A DNA stretch of 32,677 nt, taken from positions 1-32,677 of the forward strand of contig PHDH01000014.1 in the NCBI GenBank assembly GCA_002840935.1, written 5' to 3'. A model generated the notes under the pieces. It was not told the origin of the DNA. It made no database searches and was given only the letters and a program-made list of their open reading frames with translations. The translations under genes were made by a program, and so were the position numbers. The stretch comes from Bacteroidetes bacterium HGW-Bacteroidetes-21 (GTDB lineage Bacteria; Bacteroidota; Bacteroidia; Bacteroidales; GWA2-32-17). Below are positions 9,759 to 17,522 of the stretch, one piece after another; the stretch's first letter is position 1, and the number at the start of each line of letters is the position of its first letter.

Positions 9759-9790
9759 CAAAGGTAGTAAAAATTCGGAAACAAAATCAA
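9759..9790 (-). promoter_or_regulatory. Promoter of the SRP RNA gene
   Basis: Minus strand TTG-N21-TAccTTTG; -7 box at 9759-9766 places the start close to the 5' end of the closing stem. Confidence 0.6.
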
Positions 9791-9840
9791 CCATTAACAA
9801 ATTTTCTAAAAGAAATTGTGAACTAGATATTTTCATTCAT

Positions 9841-9848
9841 TATCTTTG
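9841..9848 (+). promoter_or_regulatory. Putative -7 box TAtcTTTG for the DUF4199 gene
   Basis: TATCTTTG 23 bp upstream of the ATG at 9871; TTG at 9816-9818 with a 22-bp spacer. Confidence 0.45.
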
Positions 9849-9870
9849 CCCAATAAACGCGATATTAAAA

Positions 9871-10413
9871 ATGAATCCATTCAGAAAAAATGCCATGAAT
9901 TATGGCGCCATTTTAGGTTTAGTTCTAACCCTATTATTTTTCATTCAGTATTTTCTCGAACTCATGGCATCTTCGTGGCTTGGTCTGCTTCAATATGCCG
10001 CCATCATCGCCATTATTTCATGGGCTTGCGTTTATTACAGAAACAATGTCTTACATGGAAGCATAACTTATGGCAAGGCATTAGGCATGGGAACATTGGT
10101 TAGCTTCTTCGGATCGTTAATCATTGCATTTTTCATCTATGTGTTTTATACCTTTATCGACCCTAAAGCCCTCGACATGATATTCGTTCAGGTAGAAAAT
10201 CAAATGTACAATCAGGGACTGAGCGATACCGAGATAGAAATGGCCGTTGAAATGACGAAGAAAATGACTAATCCTCCATTTATGGCAATTGGAACCGTTA
10301 TTGGGCTTACTTTCTGGGGCTTTCTTTTTTCTCTGATCACCTCGGCATTCATTAAGAAGAATAACGGAAACGAGTTTAACGAAGCTATGAAAGAAATATC
10401 TAACGAAGAATAA
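9871..10413 (+). CDS. DUF4199-type membrane protein
   Basis: MNPFRKNAMNYGAILGLVLTLLFFIQYF...GSITYGKALGMGTLVSFFGSLI...FMAIGTVIGLTFWGFLFSLITSAFIKKN; four predicted TMs, Bacteroidetes family. Confidence 0.75.
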   Translation: MNPFRKNAMNYGAILGLVLTLLFFIQYFLELMASSWLGLLQYAAIIAIISWACVYYRNNVLHGSITYGKALGMGTLVSFFGSLIIAFFIYVFYTFIDPKALDMIFVQVENQMYNQGLSDTEIEMAVEMTKKMTNPPFMAIGTVIGLTFWGFLFSLITSAFIKKNNGNEFNEAMKEISNEE

Positions 10414-10414
10414 T

Positions 10415-11362
10415 ATGCAGTTATCCATTGTCATCCCTCTATTTAACGAAGAAGAATCCTTGCCAGAACTTTCATCATGGATACACGATGTTTGTCAAAA
10501 GCATAACTATAGCTATGAAATTATCTTCGTCGACGACGGGAGCAACGACAATTCGTGGAAAGTGATTCAGGACTTGTCTGCAACCAACAAGAATATTAAA
10601 GCCCTTCGTTTCAGAAGAAATTATGGCAAATCGGCTGGCTTATATTGTGGTTTCGAGGTTGCCCAGGGAGATGTTGTTCTAACCATGGATGCAGACCTTC
10701 AAGATTCTCCCGACGAAATTCCGGGTCTCTATAAAATGATTACCGAAGAAGGTTACGATCTGGTTTCGGGTTGGAAGCAGAAACGTTACGACCCATTTAT
10801 GAAAACCTTTCCCAGCAAGTTTTTCAACTGGACTGCCCGCAGGGTATCCAAAATAAAATTACACGATTTTAACTGCGGGCTCAAAGCATACCGCAAAGAA
10901 GTCATTAAAAGCATAGAAGTTTACGGCGAAATGCATCGTTATATTCCCATACTGGCTAAAAGAGCCGGGTTTGCAAAAATTGGAGAAAAAGTGGTTATGC
11001 ATCAGTCGCGAAAATATGGCGTAAGCAAGTTCGGTCTGGAGAGATTTGTGAATGGATTTCTCGACCTTTTATCGCTTTCCTTTATTTCACGTTTTGGCAA
11101 ACGACCCATGCATTTTTTTGGCGTCTGGGGAACCCTCATGTTCTTAATCGGAGGCGGCGTAGCCTTATACCTGCTTATCGAAAAAGTCGTCAAATCACTA
11201 AACAACACCCCATTACGCGACGTGACCGATCAGCCTTTGTTTTATCTGGCACTGCTGGCCATAATTCTTGGCGTTCAACTCTTTCTCGCCGGTTTCCTGG
11301 GCGAATTGATCTCCCGTAACGGCAGCGACAGAAACAAATATATGATTTCGGAGGAAATTTAG
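10415..11362 (+). CDS. Family 2 glycosyltransferase (DPM1/GtrB-like, polyprenyl-phosphate type)
   Basis: MQLSIVIPLFNEEESLPELSSWI; EIIFVDDGSNDNSW; MDADLQDSPDEIPG; C-terminal TM pair. Confidence 0.92.
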   Translation: MQLSIVIPLFNEEESLPELSSWIHDVCQKHNYSYEIIFVDDGSNDNSWKVIQDLSATNKNIKALRFRRNYGKSAGLYCGFEVAQGDVVLTMDADLQDSPDEIPGLYKMITEEGYDLVSGWKQKRYDPFMKTFPSKFFNWTARRVSKIKLHDFNCGLKAYRKEVIKSIEVYGEMHRYIPILAKRAGFAKIGEKVVMHQSRKYGVSKFGLERFVNGFLDLLSLSFISRFGKRPMHFFGVWGTLMFLIGGGVALYLLIEKVVKSLNNTPLRDVTDQPLFYLALLAIILGVQLFLAGFLGELISRNGSDRNKYMISEEI

Positions 11363-11365
11363 TAT

Positions 11366-11442
11366 TAGCCTTTGGCTGTTGGCCTTATGCTATTAGCTAT
11401 TGGCCATTAGCCTTTAGCTAACAGCCAATAGCTAACAGCTAT
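11366..11442. repeat. Palindromic GCTATTAGC/GGCC-rich intergenic element between convergent genes
   Basis: Arms GCTATTAGCTATTGGC (11389-11404) and GCCAATAGCTAACAGC (11424-11439), one mismatch, plus further degenerate copies of TTAGCC/TTGGC. Confidence 0.7.
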
Positions 11443-11444
11443 AT

Positions 11445-13898
11445 TTACTCTCCCATATCTATCGATTCCGATTCCATTTCCGAACGACCTTTTTTCTCGC
11501 GTTGTTTATTTCCTTCGTTCAGGCGGTAGGAGAAAGTCAGGAATACCACCCTGCTCTCGCGTTTAAACACCATGTTGCCAACCAAATCCGACTCGGTGGT
11601 TCTAATTTTAAACTCCATGGTATTGAAAATATCGCTCATTCGCAGAGACAAAGATGCTTTACGATCCCAAAAATCTTTTCTAATGGCGGCATCTGTTGTC
11701 CAGAAACCTTCACGTATAGATTGGGGCATGACACTGGGTCCGTTTACCCTGAAATTAATCTGTAGGCTGAAATCTTTGGGCAAAACAAAAGTAGCATTCA
11801 GTTTTCCATCATAACTGTAAATATCATTGGTAAGATCATTTTCTTCGTACGAACCATCAACTGAGGTTTTGTAGCAGGAAAAATCTGCCGCCAGACGAAT
11901 AGGTTTTATGGGCTGATAAGTAATGATAAAGTCAAGACCGTATGATTTTCCACTATTGGCATTGATCATAGTAACAAGAATACCGGGTATAGTATCGTTC
12001 GTAATACGATAGCGGCTTATAATATTCTCAATATTTTTGTAGAAAATTGAGGAAGTAAAGGACACTTTTTTCCAGTCTTTAATATGAGACAGCTCATACG
12101 AATTAATATATTCTGGTTTTAACTGCGGATTCCCCGTACGCAAAGTCAAAGGATCTGACGCATCAATAAAAGGATCCAACGCATGATGATCGGGGCGATT
12201 AATTCTTCGGCTGTAACTCAATTGAACTTTGTTCATGGCAGGAAGTTCATAAGTCATATGTACACTAGGGAAGAAATCTAAATACCCAACATCAAACTTT
12301 TGATTTGTAATAATCTGATTTCCTTGAATCATCGATTGTTCTGCTCTTATCCCAGCCTGCCCAGTAATTTTCTTAAAACTTCCCGAAACAATACCATATC
12401 CAGCATATACCTGATCGGTGTATATAAAGTGATTCGAAAGACTGGTTGCAACATAATCTGTAGTAATTGAATCCAGGTTATAAAATTTATAATCCGTATC
12501 CATCTCCCGAAAAGTCGTTTTTATACCCGTCTCGAGTTTCCACTTTTCATTCAAGGGATGAATGTAATCACTTTGAACAATAAGATTTGTTCTGTCGGAA
12601 ACTGTCTGTGATAATTGGTCCTGACCAGAAATTGACGGATAATTGTAATCTTCATAGAAATACTCATCTTCAGAAAACTTGCCAAAAGTATAATAAACAT
12701 CTGCTGTCAATTCCTGAATTGGACGGGAAAATCTTTTTCTATAGCTCAGATTCAAATCAGCATTAGTATTATTATCCACGGGAGAATCTTCATACCTTTT
12801 ATAATCACTTAAGACCTGCATATTATAATCTTTAATAAGGTAGTTCCCATCCGAGGTACCAGGATGCCCACCAGTTCTGAAATTACCAGAAAAAGTCAGG
12901 GTATTCATGGGGTTAAAATCATAATCGAGTCCCCCTTTAAAAGAATGGGATAATATATCACGGGTTGTTTTTGCGTTAATATCATAATAAGTAGCTGTGT
13001 CATTGCGATACATAGTGCGATACTGTGAGCGGGATCCGTTTCTTTCTTCTGATCTGAAGTCATATCCTCCAAAAAAGTTGAACTTATTCACCCGGTAATT
13101 TAAACTCACCGAGGCATTGTATTTATTCCAGGTGCCTATGCCAACAGAAGCAAGGCCGTTTAATCCATTGCGCTTTTCTTTTTTGGTTATAATATTTAAA
13201 ATCCCCGTCATTCCCTCGGGATCGTATTTTGCAGATGGATTGGTAATAAGCTCTATACTTTGGACCGAACTAGCAGGAATTTGCTCCAGGGCATCGGCAG
13301 CAGAAGAAGCCAAAGGCGCAGGTTTGCCATCAATTAGTATTCTGACATTGGTACTACCTCTAAGACTGACATTGCCATCCATATCGACAGAAACAGCCGG
13401 GGTATTTCGCAATATATCTGTGGCCGAGCCACCCGTGGTTACAATATTCTGCTCTACATTAATTACCTTTTTATCGAGATTAAATTCAACCAATGGTTTC
13501 TGATCAACAACATTAACTTCGCCCAACTGCTGAACAAATCCTTCAAGTTTAATTACACCCACATTAACCTGAGGTGTTTTGGGGGTCACCATTACATCGC
13601 CAGAATATCTGTTATACCCGATAAAATCAACTTTCAAAAAATATTTTCCACCAGGCACATCTTTCATTGTAAAATATCCTTTGGCATCACTAATGGTTCC
13701 AGAAACCAAAGAAGTATCTTTCATTTTGTATATCGAAATACTGGCATATTCTACGGGCTTATTACTTTTCTTGTCTAGAATCTGTCCCGAAATCTCTCCT
13801 TTAAAATCACCATTTGGTCCTCCCCCTCCGGGTCTTTGCGCAATCAACGAACTACTTGTCAATAATATAACTAAAATACTATAGGCTAAAATTTTCAT
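11445..13898 (-). CDS. TonB-dependent receptor / outer membrane beta-barrel family protein with N-terminal carboxypeptidase-regulatory-like domain
   Basis: Signal peptide; GQILDKKSNKPVEYASISIYK...DAKGYFTMKDVPGGKYFLKVDFIGY; plug NTPAVSVDMDGNVSLRGSTNVRILIDGKPA; long beta-barrel. Confidence 0.9.
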   Translation of the reverse strand: MKILAYSILVILLTSSSLIAQRPGGGGPNGDFKGEISGQILDKKSNKPVEYASISIYKMKDTSLVSGTISDAKGYFTMKDVPGGKYFLKVDFIGYNRYSGDVMVTPKTPQVNVGVIKLEGFVQQLGEVNVVDQKPLVEFNLDKKVINVEQNIVTTGGSATDILRNTPAVSVDMDGNVSLRGSTNVRILIDGKPAPLASSAADALEQIPASSVQSIELITNPSAKYDPEGMTGILNIITKKEKRNGLNGLASVGIGTWNKYNASVSLNYRVNKFNFFGGYDFRSEERNGSRSQYRTMYRNDTATYYDINAKTTRDILSHSFKGGLDYDFNPMNTLTFSGNFRTGGHPGTSDGNYLIKDYNMQVLSDYKRYEDSPVDNNTNADLNLSYRKRFSRPIQELTADVYYTFGKFSEDEYFYEDYNYPSISGQDQLSQTVSDRTNLIVQSDYIHPLNEKWKLETGIKTTFREMDTDYKFYNLDSITTDYVATSLSNHFIYTDQVYAGYGIVSGSFKKITGQAGIRAEQSMIQGNQIITNQKFDVGYLDFFPSVHMTYELPAMNKVQLSYSRRINRPDHHALDPFIDASDPLTLRTGNPQLKPEYINSYELSHIKDWKKVSFTSSIFYKNIENIISRYRITNDTIPGILVTMINANSGKSYGLDFIITYQPIKPIRLAADFSCYKTSVDGSYEENDLTNDIYSYDGKLNATFVLPKDFSLQINFRVNGPSVMPQSIREGFWTTDAAIRKDFWDRKASLSLRMSDIFNTMEFKIRTTESDLVGNMVFKRESRVVFLTFSYRLNEGNKQREKKGRSEMESESIDMGE

Positions 13899-14007
13899 TT
13901 TTCTCTTTTAGACCATTATTTGCAACAAAAGTTTAATTTTCTTCAAAAATAAAATATTGTGGCATCAAAATTGCTTGTACCTATGCTTTTTAACTAAAAT
14001 ATTTTTT

Positions 14008-14994
14008 ATGAAAAAATCAGGACTCTGGCTTATACTGCTTTCTTTTCTGAGCTTTTCGAGCGTCTTTGCTCAAAAGGGTGATGCCGAAGTAAGAATCAAT
14101 ATGCGCGATGGCAGTATATATAATGGTACGGTAAAAGTAATGAATATTGAACTGACGTCCGATTATGGCAAATTGTCTATTCCTTTTGCAGACATTTCGC
14201 AGATAGAACTGGGAATTATTCCTGAAAAGAAGAATAAAACTAAAATTGATTTTCAGCTGAAGCAATTATTGAACGAAGAAGAAACGACACGTCAAAATGC
14301 ATACGAAGAGCTGATGAAAATGGAAATTGGCGAGATTTATTTAGTCGAAGACTTTATCTCCTCCGAATCCTATACTATGGTCGAAGGAATATATACAGCC
14401 GACGAACTTTTATCGGAGATAATGCTAAAATACGGAGTAAAGGAACTCGTTCCTTACGATATGATAAGTTTCGGGACATCCTTTTCCATGGGAGGCATTT
14501 CTTCTTTCCAGAATGTAACGTTAAAGACCGAATTTGGCATGTTGACCATTCCCCGCAATAAGATAGAAACTTTTGAAGTGGTTTATGTCCCAGGCGAAAA
14601 TCAAAATAATCAGAAAAATATTATTTTACAGGCATCCAAGCACATTTCGGGCAATGTAAATGGAGGTTGGTTAAACACAGGCATCATTGTAAAAAAGGGA
14701 CAAAAAATTCAGATTACAGCCCGAGGATCTATCACACTGGCCAGTCTTTCTAACGCGAAATATACTCCAGACGGTCCCGAAGGAACAGCAAAAGCTGCCT
14801 ATACATACGAAGGAGCCTATCCGCAATACGGTATGGTAGTATATAAAGTAGGCGAACAAGGAAGCATGATTTCTGCCGGCAGCAAGTATTCCGGCTCGGT
14901 AAAAGACAGTGGCGTTCTTTATATATCAATCTACGAGACTGTTTACAATGCAGCCAATACAGGAACTTACAACGTAACCATTAAGGCTTTTTAG
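14008..14994 (+). CDS. Exported protein with repeated N-terminal modules and C-terminal PA-IL/LecA-like beta domain
   Basis: Start moved from 13957 to the signal-peptide Met (MKKSGLWLILLSFLSFSSVFAQ). C-terminus GGWLNTGIIVKKGQKIQITARGSITLA...GPEGTAK...GMVVYKVGEQGSMISAG...GVLYISIYETVYNAANTGTYNVTIKAF resembles the PA-IL-type lectin fold pattern. Confidence 0.6.
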   Translation: MKKSGLWLILLSFLSFSSVFAQKGDAEVRINMRDGSIYNGTVKVMNIELTSDYGKLSIPFADISQIELGIIPEKKNKTKIDFQLKQLLNEEETTRQNAYEELMKMEIGEIYLVEDFISSESYTMVEGIYTADELLSEIMLKYGVKELVPYDMISFGTSFSMGGISSFQNVTLKTEFGMLTIPRNKIETFEVVYVPGENQNNQKNIILQASKHISGNVNGGWLNTGIIVKKGQKIQITARGSITLASLSNAKYTPDGPEGTAKAAYTYEGAYPQYGMVVYKVGEQGSMISAGSKYSGSVKDSGVLYISIYETVYNAANTGTYNVTIKAF

Positions 14995-15013
14995 CTTTTT
15001 TTTGAAAAAAACT

Positions 15014-15046
15014 TTTGTATTATTCGTCTAAATTGTTTTACATTTG
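15014..15046 (+). promoter_or_regulatory. Putative promoter TTTG-N21-TAcaTTTG for the first lipoprotein
   Basis: TTTG 15014-15017; TACATTTG 15039-15046; 29 bp upstream of the ATG at 15076. Confidence 0.55.
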
Positions 15047-15075
15047 CACTAACTAACCAAAAACCAAATATCATT

Positions 15076-15975
15076 ATGAAAAAAATCAAATTATTTGCTT
15101 TATTGCTCCTCGCAGGCGCAACAGTATTTACAAGTTGTAAAAAAGATGAAGAAACCGGACCTGCTCCAACTTTAACTTTTTCGAACTATCCTGCTGGCTC
15201 ATATGAAATCGATTTCGCTACCTTAGGTGCTACTACTTTCGATCTTTCTTTCGTAGTTTCAGTAACTGCCGAAGAAGAAATTTCTGCTTTCACAGCTAAA
15301 AAAACTGTAGGTGGTACAACAACTAACCTTACAGCTCCTGCTGATTTTTCTGGAAAAACCAGTTACTCATATAGCTATCTTGGTACATTCACCGAAACTG
15401 ACGTTTATCCTGTAAGCCTCGTTTTCACTTGTACTGACAAAGCTGATCAGGTAACTACCAAAACTTTCACAGTAACTAAGAAAACCGGAACAACACCTAA
15501 TCCTATTAATACTTTCACCGGTATTTCTTTAACTTCTGCTTACAGTGCTCCTACTGCTGCTGAATATGTTGCTGCAATAACTGGCGTAACTTATAATCAT
15601 ACTGCTGCAGGTGCTGCTTCATTTGGATTTGTAAGTGGTGGTGCTACCAATGGCGCAACTATCTTTACCAAAGGTTTTGATTTTACTTTATCATCAGTTC
15701 CTGCAACATGGAACAATCAGTCATATGTTAAAGAAACAAATTTAGATGCTGCTGCATTTGATGCAATTACAGATGAAGACGCTCTTCTTGCTGCCTTCCC
15801 TGCTGCTTTCACTCAGACAAAAGTAAATACTCTTCAGGATGGTGCTGCTAACGCAGGTGTTACAGTTATTGCTTTCATCGATGGCAGTGGTAAAAAAGGT
15901 TTTGCTAAATTACCCGCTTCAATGGACAATACAGCTGGACAGGTTATTTCTATCAGCATTAAAGTTCAACAGTAA
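15076..15975 (+). CDS. Exported lipoprotein of unknown function; C-terminal ~155-aa domain shared with the next gene
   Basis: Lipobox LLLAGATVFTSC; C-terminal ISLTSAY.AP...EYV.A.TGVTYNH...FGF.SGG..NGAT repeated in the gene at 16083. Confidence 0.7.
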   Translation: MKKIKLFALLLLAGATVFTSCKKDEETGPAPTLTFSNYPAGSYEIDFATLGATTFDLSFVVSVTAEEEISAFTAKKTVGGTTTNLTAPADFSGKTSYSYSYLGTFTETDVYPVSLVFTCTDKADQVTTKTFTVTKKTGTTPNPINTFTGISLTSAYSAPTAAEYVAAITGVTYNHTAAGAASFGFVSGGATNGATIFTKGFDFTLSSVPATWNNQSYVKETNLDAAAFDAITDEDALLAAFPAAFTQTKVNTLQDGAANAGVTVIAFIDGSGKKGFAKLPASMDNTAGQVISISIKVQQ

Positions 15976-15996
15976 TCTACTGTTTTAATATTTTGT

Positions 15997-16026
15997 AAAA
16001 GGCTGCCACAAGGCGGCCTTTTTTTA
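15997..16026 (+). terminator. Rho-independent terminator
   Basis: AAAAGGCTGCC-ACAA-GGCGGCCTTTTTTT. Confidence 0.85.
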
Positions 16027-16082
16027 TTTGTTATTACAATTTTATTTATATTTGCTTTCTAATAATGTTATAATTTAAATTT

Positions 16083-17273
16083 ATGAAAAAGCAAAATCTA
16101 CTCTTTTTAATCATTTATCCAATTACATTTCTGTTTTTGATCTTTACAGGTTGCAAAAAAGACGATGACGATGAGACCAACGATCCTACTCCAAGACAAA
16201 TAGTGGTTAGTACTTCTGCTATTTCAAATCTAACGACAACTTCAGCTACCTGCGGTGGGAATATTACTGATGATGGTGGCGCCATGATTACAATAAGAGG
16301 AGTATGCTGGAACACAAATCCGGACCCAACCATTAATGACAATTCAACATCCAACGGATCTGGATCTGGATTATTTAACAGTTCGTTAACCGGTTTAACT
16401 CCAAACACCCAATATTATATTAGAGCATACGCTATAAACACAAACGGAACTGTGTACGGAAATACTTTAACTTTCACTACAGTTGAAGCAACTTTACCTG
16501 AATTAAGCACAACAAATATTAGCAGTATTTCATTTACATCTGCTACATGTTCTGTACAGATAACATCCGATGGTGGACTTCCATTAAATTCAAAAGGGAT
16601 TTGCTGGAGTACTTATCCTACACCCGATATTAATAGCACTATAGTTACAAACTCTTCAACTTCTGAATCATTCTCTTGTAACATTTCAGGATTAGCTCCT
16701 AATACTGTTTACTACGCCAGAGCCTATGCTACAAATAGCGTAGGAACAGGCTATGGAAGCATACTATCTTTCACTACACTAGATTATTCTGGATCAATAA
16801 ATTTCTTTAGCAGCATTTCGTTAACATCCGCCTATTTAGCACCTAGCTCTTCTGAATATGTAAATGCAGTAACCGGGGTCACATATAATCATGCTGCTTC
16901 CGGTTCAAATAATGCAACTTTTGGATTTATCAGTGGTGGTGTTTCTAATGGCGCTACTTTGTATACAAAAAGTACTGATATGACTATATCAGCTACTCCC
17001 AACCCATGGACAAATGAATCCTACCTAGCTGCAACAACATTAACCGAAAGCGAATTTGATGCTATTACTGACGGCGCAGATCTATTGACTGCAATGCCTT
17101 CAATAATAAACGCATCAAAGGTGAATAATCTTCAGGATGGTGCTACAAATTCTAGTGTTAGAGTTATTGCTTTTATTGATGGAAGTGGTAAAAAAGGACT
17201 TATTAAAATTCCAGAATCTATTACTAATAATAACGATCAGGTTCTAACTATCAGCATTAAAGTTCAACAGTAA
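16083..17273 (+). CDS. Exported lipoprotein with two Fn3-like repeats and the shared C-terminal domain
   Basis: Lipobox FLIFTGC. Two repeats (ATCGGNITDDGGAMITIRGVCWNTNPDPTIND...LTGLTPNTQYYIRAYAINTNGTVYGNTLTFTT and ATCSVQITSDGGLPLNSKGICWS...). C-terminal domain homologous to the one at 15076..15975. Confidence 0.75.
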   Translation: MKKQNLLFLIIYPITFLFLIFTGCKKDDDDETNDPTPRQIVVSTSAISNLTTTSATCGGNITDDGGAMITIRGVCWNTNPDPTINDNSTSNGSGSGLFNSSLTGLTPNTQYYIRAYAINTNGTVYGNTLTFTTVEATLPELSTTNISSISFTSATCSVQITSDGGLPLNSKGICWSTYPTPDINSTIVTNSSTSESFSCNISGLAPNTVYYARAYATNSVGTGYGSILSFTTLDYSGSINFFSSISLTSAYLAPSSSEYVNAVTGVTYNHAASGSNNATFGFISGGVSNGATLYTKSTDMTISATPNPWTNESYLAATTLTESEFDAITDGADLLTAMPSIINASKVNNLQDGATNSSVRVIAFIDGSGKKGLIKIPESITNNNDQVLTISIKVQQ

Positions 17274-17293
17274 TATGCTGCTTCAATATTTTG

Positions 17294-17326
17294 AAAAAAA
17301 GGCTGCCTTGAGGCAGCCTTTTTTTG
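17294..17326 (+). terminator. Rho-independent terminator
   Basis: AAAAAAAGGCTGCC-TTGA-GGCAGCCTTTTTTTG; related to the terminator at 15997. Confidence 0.9.
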
Positions 17327-17355
17327 TTTAGAATTCAGTATGTGTGATGAAGTAT

Positions 17356-17419
17356 GAGGTTCGTCGGGTATACTTCGCAAAGCTTCGTACCCTGAAAGGG
17401 ACGAACCTCCAGTGGGAGG
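17356..17419. repeat. Palindromic intergenic element (GAGGTTCGTC...GACGAACCTC)
   Basis: Perfect 10-bp arms 17356-17365 / 17400-17409, inner GGGTA/TACCC, and an overlapping CCTCC-AGTG-GGAGG hairpin. Confidence 0.65.
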
Positions 17420-17522
17420 ATGGGGATTGTCGTTAATTTTTCCAAAAAAGAGCATTAGTTTATAATTTGTCTAAATTAGAACAACTATTTTGTTTAGTTT
17501 TGCATTTATTGTATTGACATCC

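Noticed and set aside
9567-9767. 66-aa plus-strand ORF
   Set aside because: Antisense to the SRP RNA gene; its sequence is explained by that RNA.
17264-17455. 63-aa minus-strand ORF
   Set aside because: Covers the lipoprotein terminator and palindromic element; no protein-like features.
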